A DNA stretch of 64,000 nt from Planotetraspora kaengkrachanensis (GTDB lineage: Bacteria; Actinomycetota; Actinomycetes; Streptosporangiales; Streptosporangiaceae): assembly GCF_016862895.1 (NCBI RefSeq), contig NZ_BONV01000001.1, positions 434,001 through 498,000 of the forward strand. Reading direction: 5' to 3'. How positions within the stretch are numbered: position 1 is the first letter of the stretch; the number at the start of each line of letters is the position of its first letter. The position numbers and the translations under genes were made by a program. Shown here piece after piece: positions 1 through 8,474 of the stretch. The notes under the pieces are model-generated. The model searched no databases, was not told the origin of the DNA, and saw only the letters and a list, made by a program, of their open reading frames with translations.

Positions 1-1371
1 GGCGCGGAAGCGAGCGGCCTCCCGGTCGCAGAAGATGCCGCCCCACGAGAACCGCGGCGGCGTCTCGCGGACGGCGACGGTCTCGGGGAAGAGCACGGCC
101 GAGTTGGTGTCGTAGCCGGAGGTGAAGTCCTCGAAGGCGATCGGCACGAACATCGGGTTGTCGTAGCCGTTCCGCTCCAGTTCCGCCAGCCAGTCGGGCC
201 AGACGACGCGGATCCAGACCGCCTCGATGTTCCGGTTGGGGTTCCCGTTCTGCGTGTACATCGGGAAGACGACGAGGTGCTCGAGCCCGTCCACCCGCTG
301 GGCGTCGGGGTGGAAGAGGTTCAGCGAGTCGAGGAAGTCGGGCACGCCGAGGCCGTCGGCCACCCACTTGCGCAGGTCGGCGACGACCGCCTCGAGGTAG
401 TCCTTGTCGTGCGGGAACCGGGGCGTGAGCCGTACGACGTTGTCGCTGATCTCGGAGATCAGCTCGACGGCGCGGTCGCGGTCCTCGGTGATGGAGCCGT
501 CCTTGGCCTGGAGCGGCCGGAGCGCCTCGACGGCGGCCTTGAGCGCGTTCCACGCGGCGTCCAGGCCTGCCGAGGCCTCGGAGCCGCCCGCGTCGCCCGC
601 GGCGCCGTCCGGAATCCTGGCGGCCCAGGTGACGAGGTTGGTCCAGAGTTGCGCGTGGTCGAAGTCGCCGATCGAGTCGTCGCCGAACAGGTCGGAGTCG
701 GCGAGAGCCACGACCCGGCCGCGCCCGTGCCGTACGGCAATGGCCAGCGGACGGCCTGCGGGATCGGCGGTCCCGGACGTCTCGAACAGCACCTCCGCGC
801 CCTCAGGGGCGACGAGCGTGCCGGCCCGGTAGAAGCAGGCCTGCCCCACGCCGGCGAGCAGGTCCTGGTGCAGGCCCGGACCCTGGGCGCCGGCGCCGCG
901 GACGCCGAGGACCCACGTCGCCACCTTGTTGTGGGAGCCGGAGGGGTCCTGGACGGTGGTGTGCTCGATGCCGACGCCGAAGCGGCCGAGCAGGTCGGCG
1001 AGGTTGTTCCCGTACTTGTCCTGCTCGCACTCGGCGAGCACGACGAGCCCTCCCCCGGCGGCGACGTACGCCTCGACGGCGTCGAGTTCCGCGTCGGTGA
1101 ACAAAGGGCTGCCCGCGCCGGTCGTCCGCTCCCAGCGATCCCCGGACGGGTGGGCGATCACGAACACGTCGTGCGGGTCGAGCACGGACGCGGTCACCTG
1201 CCCCACGGTGTGCGCGGTGACGGTCTGGCCGAGCCGCCGCAGGATGGCGGCGGCCGTCGAGTAGCCGCTGTCGTCGGGATGCGCGGGATTCATGGCCTCG
1301 GCGACTTCCCGCCTGATGGTCCATGCCTCGCTGTGCGCCTCATCGAACAGGACTGACGGGAATGCCCTCAT
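1..1371 (-). CDS. DUF6421-like protein, 3' end outside the window
   Basis: The first 457 codons are visible; the gene runs off the left edge. The start is the ATG at 1371, with an AGGAG about 8 bases upstream. The N-terminal ~230 residues look like a DUF4350/glutamine-amidotransferase-like Rossmann domain (YVAAGGGLVVLAEC, then RGRVVALADSDLFGDDSIGD). A helical region follows (LRPLQAKDGSI), then a segment with FPMYTQNGNPNRN and GYDTNSAVLFPE. That C-terminal block matches my memory of DUF6421, an actinobacterial family without known function. The domain name is recalled, not searched. No enzyme activity is claimed. Confidence 0.6.
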   Translation of the reverse strand, partial: MRAFPSVLFDEAHSEAWTIRREVAEAMNPAHPDDSGYSTAAAILRRLGQTVTAHTVGQVTASVLDPHDVFVIAHPSGDRWERTTGAGSPLFTDAELDAVEAYVAAGGGLVVLAECEQDKYGNNLADLLGRFGVGIEHTTVQDPSGSHNKVATWVLGVRGAGAQGPGLHQDLLAGVGQACFYRAGTLVAPEGAEVLFETSGTADPAGRPLAIAVRHGRGRVVALADSDLFGDDSIGDFDHAQLWTNLVTWAARIPDGAAGDAGGSEASAGLDAAWNALKAAVEALRPLQAKDGSITEDRDRAVELISEISDNVVRLTPRFPHDKDYLEAVVADLRKWVADGLGVPDFLDSLNLFHPDAQRVDGLEHLVVFPMYTQNGNPNRNIEAVWIRVVWPDWLAELERNGYDNPMFVPIAFEDFTSGYDTNSAVLFPETVAVRETPPRFSWGGIFCDREAARFRA

Positions 1372-1715
1372 GAAATATCTCCTGCACTTTGCGCCATCTG
1401 CACAAAAATATACACAAAGACTACGCATGCACCGATAAGTCACCCGTGGCGAGGAGATCGACTACCGTCGGCGACGAGGGTCCGCATGGGTGGTCGGCCG
1501 TCCGACATGAACGCCCACGGGCGCCCTAACTGCCGCAAAACCCGAAAAAACTGGAGATTTCGAAGATCGGCGAGCCTCCGGAGACCCCGGAGATCTCTGA
1601 AGATCCTGCGCTACCGCCTAGCGCCTCCGCCCGAACTCTTCGATCTTGGAGGTTCGGGTGCTCCGGCCCGGGTTCTCCGACCTGCGCTCTCGGTCTGGAG
1701 CTTCCACCGGGCCCT

Positions 1716-1834
1716 TGTGCATGATCACGAACCGCGTCGGCGCTGGTCGCGGGACACGTCGCCGAAACCGTGCATGATCACCCCGGGGATCGGCCCAGGT
1801 CATGAGAGTGACGGCCGAAAGTGTGCATGATCAC
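1716..1834 (+). repeat. Three copies of GTGCATGATCAC at ~53-bp period
   Basis: Copies of (T/C)GTGCATGATCAC end at 1728, 1780 and 1834, spacings of 52 and 54 bases. The bases between copies are GC-rich and loosely alike (a CGCCGAAACC-type stretch precedes a copy). This is the same family as the large arrays at 16299-16758. The rest of the 1372-1857 intergenic stretch holds the promoter side of the DUF6421-like gene and no convincing gene. Confidence 0.85.
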
Positions 1835-1857
1835 GCCGAGTCGGGGGGCGGGGGGCC

Positions 1858-2727
1858 TCAGGCGAGTTGCCGCTCGGCGTCCGCGATGATCTCCTGCATC
1901 CGCAGCCCGTGGCGGGCGTCGAGCGGATGCCCGCCACCGCGGCGGACGGTGCCGGCGAACTCCCGCGCCACGGCCGCGAACGCGTCGTCGCCGATCTCGG
2001 ACCCGAGCAGCGTGGCGCTCCCCTCGGCTCCGTAGACGTCCACCCGGGTGGGCGGCAGGTCGCCGGACCCGGCCATGGTGAGCGACACCTCGCTCACCGC
2101 GCCGCCCGTGTGGTCGAGGAGCAGGCCCACCCAGCCGAGCGGGTCGCCGTGCGCCCGCACGGAGGCCACCGGCCCGAGAGCGGCGTCCATCAGGTCGATC
2201 ACATGCGGCCCGATGTCGAGGAGCGCCCCTCGTTCCAGCCGCCAGGGTGTCGCGAAGGCGCCGCCGTGCAGGACTCCCGAGAGGCTGGAGGCGTGTCCGC
2301 CGTACGGCCGCAGCGCGCGGGCCCGCTCGAGGAACGCCGTCGTCGCCGGCGAGTAGCGGAAGGTGAACACCATTTGGGACGCGACTCCCGCCTCGCCGAT
2401 CGCGTCGGCGAGACGCCTGGCGCCGTCGAGGTCGGCCGCGAGGGGCTTTTCCAGCAGCACGGCCTTGCCCGCCTTCGCTGCGAGGACGGCGAGCTCGGCC
2501 TGCACCGCCGGCGGCACGCAGAAGGCGACCGCCTCACAGCGGTCGAACAGGTCTTCAAGCCGCTCGTACGAGGGGACGCGGTGCCTGGCGGCGAGCTCGT
2601 CGGCCGCCTCGCGCCTGCGCGCCCACACGCCCGCGAGCCTTGTGTGCGGTCCCGCCGCGAGCTCTGGGGCGTGCACCATCTCCGCCCACGGCCCCGCACC
2701 GACCAGACCCACTGAAACCGGTTCCAT
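1858..2727 (-). CDS. Gfo/Idh/MocA family oxidoreductase
   Basis: A 289-residue NAD(P)-dependent dehydrogenase-like protein. The N-terminus VSVGLVGAGPWAEMVHAPEL is the Rossmann GxGxxA-type fold, and EKPLAADLDGARRL near residue 93 is the EKP signature of this family. The middle GALLDIGPHVIDLMDAALG is the usual substrate-domain segment. The substrate is not predictable; family members oxidise or reduce sugars and inositols. I chose ATG 2727, behind a G-rich ribosome site, rather than the long upstream extension, which has shadow-ORF composition. It stands alone, divergent from the phosphatase at 2827. Confidence 0.85.
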   Translation of the reverse strand: MEPVSVGLVGAGPWAEMVHAPELAAGPHTRLAGVWARRREAADELAARHRVPSYERLEDLFDRCEAVAFCVPPAVQAELAVLAAKAGKAVLLEKPLAADLDGARRLADAIGEAGVASQMVFTFRYSPATTAFLERARALRPYGGHASSLSGVLHGGAFATPWRLERGALLDIGPHVIDLMDAALGPVASVRAHGDPLGWVGLLLDHTGGAVSEVSLTMAGSGDLPPTRVDVYGAEGSATLLGSEIGDDAFAAVAREFAGTVRRGGGHPLDARHGLRMQEIIADAERQLA

Positions 2728-2826
2728 CACACCCCCATCGGCGACCCTACTGCAGCCCATGGGAGTCGGATCGCCCCAGGGCCACCTCCAGGCTCGCGAA
2801 AGCCGTACGGGCATGATGGTCGTCCT

Positions 2827-3417
2827 ATGGAAGTCATTCTGCTGAGGCACGGCGAGACCGAGTGGAGCAAGGCGGGACGGCACACGGGCCGTACCGACCT
2901 GCCGTTGACCGAGAAGGGCGAGGACCAGGCCCGCGCCCTGGCGAAGGTGATCAAGGGCAGGCGGTTCGAGCTCGCCCTCGTCAGCCCCGCGCAACGGGCC
3001 CGCCGTACGGCGGAGCTCGCGGGGGCGACCTCATACGACGTGGATCCGGACCTGTGGGAATGGGACTACGGCGGCTACGAGGGGATCACCACCCCGCAGA
3101 TCCGCGAGAGCCGTCCGGGCTGGTACCTGTGGCGCGACGGGATCATCCCGGGAGACGCGGACCATCCGGGCGAGACGGTCGGACACGTGGGCGAGCGCGC
3201 GGACCGGGTCATCGCCCGGATCAGGCCCGTTGAGGGCGACGTGCTGATCGTCGCCCACGGCCATTTTCTGCGTGTGCTCGCCGCCCGGTGGCTGGGGCTG
3301 CCCGCGGAGGAGGGACGGCATCTGCGGCTCGACACCGGCACCTACTCGGCTCTGGGCTACGAGCACGAGGAGTCCGTCCTGCTGCGGTGGAACGCGCCCG
3401 TTCAGGACCCCGCCTGA
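2827..3417 (+). CDS. Histidine phosphatase family protein (phosphoglycerate mutase-like)
   Basis: A 196-residue protein of the branch-1 histidine phosphatase superfamily. LLRHG at residues 5-9 holds the catalytic histidine (His8). RRTAEL, a central glutamate (EGITTPQIRE) and the second histidine in VAHGHFLRVLAARWL complete the active site. These cytosolic enzymes remove phosphate from small metabolites or proteins; the substrate is not indicated. It is divergent from the oxidoreductase at 2727, with a ~100-base shared upstream region. A strong hairpin follows the stop. Confidence 0.9.
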   Translation: MEVILLRHGETEWSKAGRHTGRTDLPLTEKGEDQARALAKVIKGRRFELALVSPAQRARRTAELAGATSYDVDPDLWEWDYGGYEGITTPQIRESRPGWYLWRDGIIPGDADHPGETVGHVGERADRVIARIRPVEGDVLIVAHGHFLRVLAARWLGLPAEEGRHLRLDTGTYSALGYEHEESVLLRWNAPVQDPA

Positions 3418-3430
3418 GCCGGGAGCGGAG

Positions 3431-3452
3431 GGCCGCCGGAGACCCGGCGGCC
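3431..3452 (+). terminator. Hairpin after the phosphatase gene
   Basis: GGCCGCCGG and CCGGCGGCC form a perfect 9-bp stem with loop AGAC, starting 14 bases past the stop codon at 3417. There is no U-run, as is usual for actinobacterial terminators. Confidence 0.6.
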
Positions 3453-3523
3453 GATCAGACGGATCCGGTGTCCGCGGGCCCCGGCTGATCAGACCCGGCC
3501 GGGAGCCTGCGGGACCCGGCCGG

Positions 3524-3796
3524 TCAGACGGCGACGGGCTGGGGCTGCGGGCCCCGGCCGGTCAGCCACTCCATGACCCTGTGGTGGCCGCGCCGCGCGT
3601 CCTCGAAGTGCCCCCAGCGCCAGCATCGGGGCTGGTCGCGGACTCCGGTGACCCACGTCCGGTACGACACGCTCCGCGACTCCCCCTCCTCGGGGGCGGC
3701 CGTGGAGGCGACGCCGTACGTGCGGATCACCACGCGGCCGCCGGGTGCGAACAGCACGTCGTCGGCCACCGGGTAGAGAGTCATCTGGTCCAGCAC
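3524..3796 (-). CDS. Hypothetical protein, 90 aa
   Basis: A small soluble protein with no family I recognise. It begins LDQMTLYPVADDVLF, is rich in Arg and Trp (CWRWGHFEDARRGHH) and ends in Pro-Gln repeats. GTG 3796 is chosen because an AGGGGGA site lies about 7 bases upstream; ATG 3784 is the alternative, and a TTG at 3835 would extend it. It lies 109 bases downstream of the DUF397 gene and could share its transcript. Confidence 0.5.
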   Translation of the reverse strand: MLDQMTLYPVADDVLFAPGGRVVIRTYGVASTAAPEEGESRSVSYRTWVTGVRDQPRCWRWGHFEDARRGHHRVMEWLTGRGPQPQPVAV

Positions 3797-3904
3797 CGCG
3801 GGTCCCCCTTGATACGCAACGTTCTCAGGGTCCAAATCTGCCGGACCGGTGTTACGCCGCCTGTGCGCGCCTGTTACGCGCGTGCGCAGCGTGTAAACAC
3901 GGGG

Positions 3905-4141
3905 TTAAACCAGCAGGCCGTCGAACTCGCCGTCCTTGACTCCGAGCACGAGCGCCCGGATCTCGTCGCGCGTGTAGATGAGGGCCGGCCCGTCGGGGAA
4001 ACGCGAGTTGCGGACGGCCACGCCCCCGTCGGGGAGCTCGGCGAGCTCCACGCAGTTGCCGGTCGAGTTGCTGTGGACGCTCTTCCGCCAGGTGACCCCG
4101 GTCAGGCTGTTCGCTGGCATCCCGTTATAAGTCTGCATCAT
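3905..4141 (-). CDS. DUF397 domain-containing protein
   Basis: A 78-residue protein. WRKSVHSNSTGNCVELAEL followed by VAVRNSRFPDGPALIYTRDE is the DUF397 signature seen across actinomycetes. Its ATG (4141-4139) overlaps the TGA of the upstream XRE gene (4140-4138), so the two are translationally coupled. In Streptomyces-type genomes DUF397 proteins accompany XRE/DUF5753 regulators and serine-kinase-like ATP-binding proteins (BldB/AbaA-type loci); a partner or toxin-antitoxin role has been proposed for such pairs. Function here is inferred from context only. Confidence 0.9.
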   Translation of the reverse strand: MMQTYNGMPANSLTGVTWRKSVHSNSTGNCVELAELPDGGVAVRNSRFPDGPALIYTRDEIRALVLGVKDGEFDGLLV

Positions 4142-5004
4142 GTCTCTCTGAGAAATTCGCCGAGAATCTCGGCGGTGCCCCCGGGCGTGGTGCTCTCCAC
4201 GCACAACTGCTCCATGGCCGTGAGGTATGGATCGATGTCCTCACGCTTGTCCAGGTATAGGGCGCCCCACAACTGTTCGACGTAGACGACGTCGGACAGG
4301 TCGGACTCCGGGAAACGAAGGATCGTGAACGCGCCCCCCTCGGCCGCATGCATGCCGAAGCGGAAGGGCATCACCTGCAGGGTGATGTTGGGCAGCGTGG
4401 CGACCTCCAGCAGGTGCTGGAGCTGCTCCCGCATGATCCCTCCGCCTCCGATGGGACGCTTGAGCGCCGCCTCGTCCACGACGGCCCAGAGCCGAGGGCC
4501 GTCCGCGCGCGTCAGCCGCTCCTGCCGCTGCATGCGCAGATGCACGCGCTGTTCGATCTCTCCGTCCGGAGCGTCGGGGTAGCCCAGTTGGATCACCGCA
4601 CGCGCGTACGCCGCCGTCTGCAGCAGGCCCGGTACGAACTGCACCTCGTAGGTGCGGATCACACTGGCCGCCTCTTCGAGGCCGACGTAGGTGATGAACC
4701 AGTTCGGCAGCACCTCGCCGTACTTGTGCCACCATCCCGGCGTGTTCGCCTCGCGGACCATCTCCAGCAGGCCGCGCCGTTCCGCGTCGTCGCTGACGCC
4801 GTACAGCGTGAGCAGGTCCTCGACATCACGTGTCTTGAACCCGACCCGGCCGAGCTCCATCCTGCTGATCTTCGATTCCGAGGCCCGGATGTGGAATCCG
4901 GCGACCTCCCGCGTGAGTCCCTGCGCCTCGCGCAACCGGCGAAGGCTGGCACCGAGCATGATTCGCCGAACGGTGGACCCTGATCCCGGCGGATCTATCG
5001 ACAC
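4138..5004 (-). CDS. XRE-family regulator with DUF5753 domain
   Basis: 288 residues. Residues ~15-70 are a helix-turn-helix (LGASLRRLREAQGLTREVAG...SESKISRMELGR). The rest is the DUF5753 ligand/partner domain (PGLLQTAAYARAVI, ERLTR, VMPFRFGMHAAEGGAFTILRF). It is a cytosolic DNA-binding protein, coupled to DUF397 downstream through an ATGA overlap, and divergent from the ATP-binding protein at 5159. The arrangement is the classic actinobacterial trio that influences development or antibiotic production in Streptomyces; the target here is unknown. Confidence 0.93.
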   Translation of the reverse strand: MSIDPPGSGSTVRRIMLGASLRRLREAQGLTREVAGFHIRASESKISRMELGRVGFKTRDVEDLLTLYGVSDDAERRGLLEMVREANTPGWWHKYGEVLPNWFITYVGLEEAASVIRTYEVQFVPGLLQTAAYARAVIQLGYPDAPDGEIEQRVHLRMQRQERLTRADGPRLWAVVDEAALKRPIGGGGIMREQLQHLLEVATLPNITLQVMPFRFGMHAAEGGAFTILRFPESDLSDVVYVEQLWGALYLDKREDIDPYLTAMEQLCVESTTPGGTAEILGEFLRET

Positions 5005-5158
5005 GTGCTATTCCTCCGCTTTGTGGACTGGTTCACAGTCTGTCAAAGATCGCCCCCTTCGTCCCGGGATTGTTTCGGGTAACCGTAGCGGTTGCAACAG
5101 CCGCTTGCACGTGCATTCGCTCTTGCACATGCACAGGAGTGTCCATCATCATGATCTC

Positions 5159-5668
5159 GTGCAGTCCACGAACGTGACTCGTGGCCGAAATCAGTGGTCG
5201 GGCCTCGACTGGTGGCCTCCGATCGGCTGGTGGCCGGAGCCCGCACGCGATCTCCTCGATCCCGGATCGCCCACCACGAGCGCCACCTTCGCCCTCCCCC
5301 CGAAGGCGGAATCGGTCCACTCGGCGCGCAGTTTCGCCGCGGGGACCCTCTCCGGCTGGGACATGACCCAGTTGCACGACAGCATGGAACTGGTCGTCTC
5401 CGAACTGGTGACGAACGCCCTGCGGCACGGGCTGATGCTCAGCGCGTCCCGTGACAGGGAGGTCATCCGGCTGTCGCTGATCCGCAGAGGCACCCTGGTG
5501 ACCTGTGCGATCACCGACCCGGGAGCCGAGGCCCCGGTGATGCGGGATCCGGCGCCCTTCGAGCCGGGCGGTCTGGGGCTGCACATCGTCGAATCGCTGA
5601 GCGTGCGCTGGGGCTGGTGCCCCCTCGCCCCGCAGGGCAAGGCGGTCTGGGCCGTCCTGTCCGGCTGA
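5159..5668 (+). CDS. ATP-binding protein (anti-sigma/serine-kinase type HATPase)
   Basis: About 169 residues. The HATPase fold is clear: LVVSELVTNALRHG (N-box) and EPGGLGLHIVESLSVRWGW (G-box). Such RsbW/SpoIIAB-like proteins bind or phosphorylate sigma factors and anti-anti-sigma factors. It completes the XRE-DUF397-ATPase trio. The start is uncertain: GTG 5159 is used; GTG 5174 (overlapping the stop of an 8-codon ORF at 5151-5177) and ATG 5129 are alternatives. The only good Shine-Dalgarno (AGGAG, 5135-5139) sits before that small ORF, so coupled initiation at 5174 is possible. Confidence 0.85.
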   Translation: MQSTNVTRGRNQWSGLDWWPPIGWWPEPARDLLDPGSPTTSATFALPPKAESVHSARSFAAGTLSGWDMTQLHDSMELVVSELVTNALRHGLMLSASRDREVIRLSLIRRGTLVTCAITDPGAEAPVMRDPAPFEPGGLGLHIVESLSVRWGWCPLAPQGKAVWAVLSG

Positions 5669-5807
5669 CCCCCCGTCCCCGTCTCCGGCCGGCCCGGCTC
5701 CGATCCGCAGCTCCGCGGAGCCCCGGCCTACTGTCCCGGCAGCGAACCCGGCGCCTGTCCCGACAGTCATATCTCAGTGACGCCGGACCCGGTCCGCCGG
5801 CCGCGGA

Positions 5808-5841
5808 GCGCTCCCGTGCAGCCCGGAATGCACGGGAGCGC
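5808..5841 (+). terminator. 13-bp stem hairpin after the ATP-binding gene
   Basis: GCGCTCCCGTGCA and TGCACGGGAGCGC pair perfectly around an 8-base loop, 140 bases past the stop at 5668. The rest of 5669-6059 holds no convincing gene. Confidence 0.6.
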
Positions 5842-6059
5842 CCCTCGGCCGGTGGCCCGATGGCGCGAATGCTCGGCACGGCGGCATCAGATGTGCTGAG
5901 ATCGAACCGTAATAGGCGAACGGCATGGCCGTTTCGCGGCGATCGATGGAGAAATGTCGTGATCTCGGGGCTCGTGACCGCGCGCTGTATCCTGGCTCGC
6001 GACCCCCGTCAAGAGTGCGATCCGCATAACGGTGGCTTCCTGAGACTTCCGAGAGATCT

Positions 6060-8441
6060 GTGATGGACGATCACCTAGTCCGCTGGCTGACCGCTCTCGA
6101 TGAAGACCGGCTCGCTCGTGTCCTGGCCAACCGCCCGGACGCCATCGCCGCGCCGTGGCCCCGCAGGCTCGACGCGCTCGCACACCGGCTGACGAACCGC
6201 TTCGCCCTCATGGAGGTCATGCGCGGCCTCCCGCTCCCGCCCCTGGAGATCCTGCAGGCGTGCCTGGTCATCGGGGGGCGTCCCACGGAGGACGAGCTGG
6301 CCCGCTTCCTGGGGGTGAGCACCTCCGAGGTCATCCCGTGGCTCGACCGCCTCTACGACCACGCCCTCGCCTGGCCGGCCCCCGACGGCAGGATCGACCT
6401 CGCGGAGGCCGTGGCGCAGTGGTGGACGGCGCCGTGCGGGCTGGGCGAACCGCTGTCCGTCTACCTGGACTCCTGGATGCTCGACACCGAGGCGCTGCGC
6501 CGGCTCTGCCGCGTCCTCGATCTGCCGTACCAGGGCGGCAAGCGGCAGGTGTCCGTACGGATCGCCGCGCTGCTCGGCGACCCGGAGCTCCTGTCCGAAC
6601 TCGTGGCTCAGGCGCCGGACGGCACGATGGAGATGCTCGACGACTTCGCGTGGGACGGGCCCGTGCGCAGCGTCGACGGCAACCGTTTCGTCGCCGCGGG
6701 CACGCCCGAGAGGTGGGCGGCCGAACACGGCCTGCTGTTCCGCACGCAGTGGGACGTGGCGGAGATGCCGCGTGAGGTGGCCCTCGCCCTGCGCGGGCCT
6801 GACTATCACGGCCCCTTCACCCCCGACCCGCCCGACCTGGGGACCACGCGGGTCGACCCCGACGCCGTCGAGCACGCGATGTGCCTGGCCGCCCCGCACA
6901 TCGTCGACCGCGCCACCGCGCTGCTGGAGAACACCGACAAGACTCCGCTGCCGCTGCTGAAGAACGGCGGCGTCGGCGTGCGCGAGGTGAAGCGGGTGGC
7001 CCGGGAGACGGGCTGCTCCGAGGAGGAGACCCGGCTGCTGCTGGAGATCTGCGCGGTCGCCCGGCTGATCTCGCTCGACGACGCCGCGGGCGGCCTGGTG
7101 CCCACCGACAGGTTCGACGCCTGGCGCCTCGAGGACGCCCCGATACGGTTACGCGTGCTGCTCGCGGCGTGGTGGCGCATGGAGCGGTCGTCGCTGCGGC
7201 GGACCGAGAACCGCTATCCGACCGTGCTCGGCGACGACCCCGCCGGCGAGACGATCGCGCGGATCCGCTGGGCCGTGCTCGGCGCGCTCGCGCTGGTCCC
7301 CGAGGGCCGCGGGTTCGCCACGCTTCCCGAGCTCGTGCAGTCGGTCCACTGGCGGGCGCCGCTGCTCGACCGGCAACTCCTCGCCGACTGCACGCCGGCG
7401 ATCATCGAGGAGTCCCGGCTGCTCGGCCTGTGCGCGCACGACGCGCTCACCGACCTCGGGCGGGCGCTGGCCGCCCTCGGCGCGATCGCGGGGAACGAGG
7501 CCGACGAGTCCGCGCCGCAGATAGAGCACGATCCGGTGCTCGCCAAGTGCTCGGTGACGGCACTCGCCGGAGCGCAGCGCACCGCGCTGTTCGGCGCCGA
7601 CCTGACGGCGGTGGTCACCGGCCCTCCGTCGGTGGAGCTGTCCGCCCTGCTCGACCGGGCCGCCGACCGCGAGTCGCGGGGCGCGGCGTCGGTGTGGCGC
7701 TTCAGCCCCGCGAGCGTACGGCGGGCGCTGGACGCCGGAGACACCGCCGACTCCCTGCTGGCCGACCTGTCCGCGGCCGGAACGCTTCCCCAGCCGCTCA
7801 CCTACCTGGTCCACGACGTGGCCAGGCGGCACGGCGAGGTCACGGTGTCGACGGTCGGCTGCATCATCCAGGGCTCCGACCCGGTGCTGCTCGCGGAGAT
7901 CGTCGCGCATCGGAGGCTGGCCAAGCTCGGCCTGAGGCTGCTCGCGCCCACGGTGCTCGCCGGGTCCGCGCCCGCGACGACGGTTTTGACGGCGCTGCGC
8001 GAGGCGGGCTACGCCCCGGTGCCCGTCGACGACGGCGCGGGGATCACCATCCGCCGCGCGCCCAACGCGAGCCGCCTGACCCTGCTCCCCGGCGGCCGCG
8101 TGGCCGAACTCGAACCGGCGCCCTCGCTGCTCGAGCCGCCGCCCGATCCGCGCGAGCATGCCAGGCGGCTCATCGTGAACGGCGGTTCCACCGGTCCGGG
8201 CGGGCAGACGTGGGCCGTCATCGGCCGGATGGCGACCCGCCTGCCGACCGCGCAGCAGTCGCTGCTCGGTTTCGTGGTCGACAGGGACGTCCGCGCGCTG
8301 ATCACCCTGTCGGACGGCGTCACGGCGACGATCAGCCACGGCGAGCTGCGCAGCGGCGTGCTCGACGCCTGGTGCGAGGAGGCCGGCGACTACCTCGAGT
8401 TCCCCCTCAACGAGATCGCCTCCGTCACCAGCACGTACTGA
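6060..8441 (+). CDS. Helicase-associated (Helicase_C_3-type) protein, 793 aa
   Basis: A large cytosolic protein of the actinobacterial 'helicase-associated domain' family. The N-terminal half has winged-helix-like repeats (EDELARFLGVSTSEVIPWLDRL; VKRVARETGCSEEETRLLLE). The C-terminal third, from WRFSPASVRRALDAGDTADSLLADL through HRRLAKLGLRLLAPTVL to REAGYAPVP, matches the XPB/Ssl2-like helicase C-terminal domain (pfam13625). No Walker motifs are visible, so it is probably not itself an ATPase; it is usually next to an XPB helicase, absent here. The start is GTG 6060 or the next codon, ATG 6063. Confidence 0.85.
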   Translation: MMDDHLVRWLTALDEDRLARVLANRPDAIAAPWPRRLDALAHRLTNRFALMEVMRGLPLPPLEILQACLVIGGRPTEDELARFLGVSTSEVIPWLDRLYDHALAWPAPDGRIDLAEAVAQWWTAPCGLGEPLSVYLDSWMLDTEALRRLCRVLDLPYQGGKRQVSVRIAALLGDPELLSELVAQAPDGTMEMLDDFAWDGPVRSVDGNRFVAAGTPERWAAEHGLLFRTQWDVAEMPREVALALRGPDYHGPFTPDPPDLGTTRVDPDAVEHAMCLAAPHIVDRATALLENTDKTPLPLLKNGGVGVREVKRVARETGCSEEETRLLLEICAVARLISLDDAAGGLVPTDRFDAWRLEDAPIRLRVLLAAWWRMERSSLRRTENRYPTVLGDDPAGETIARIRWAVLGALALVPEGRGFATLPELVQSVHWRAPLLDRQLLADCTPAIIEESRLLGLCAHDALTDLGRALAALGAIAGNEADESAPQIEHDPVLAKCSVTALAGAQRTALFGADLTAVVTGPPSVELSALLDRAADRESRGAASVWRFSPASVRRALDAGDTADSLLADLSAAGTLPQPLTYLVHDVARRHGEVTVSTVGCIIQGSDPVLLAEIVAHRRLAKLGLRLLAPTVLAGSAPATTVLTALREAGYAPVPVDDGAGITIRRAPNASRLTLLPGGRVAELEPAPSLLEPPPDPREHARRLIVNGGSTGPGGQTWAVIGRMATRLPTAQQSLLGFVVDRDVRALITLSDGVTATISHGELRSGVLDAWCEEAGDYLEFPLNEIASVTSTY

Positions 8442-8474
8442 CCGCGGGCCGAGCCCGCCCTCGCGGACGCGGCG

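Noticed and set aside
277-1356. 359-codon plus-strand ORF
   Set aside because: Shadow of the minus-strand DUF6421-like gene; low-complexity Gly/Val/Arg composition.
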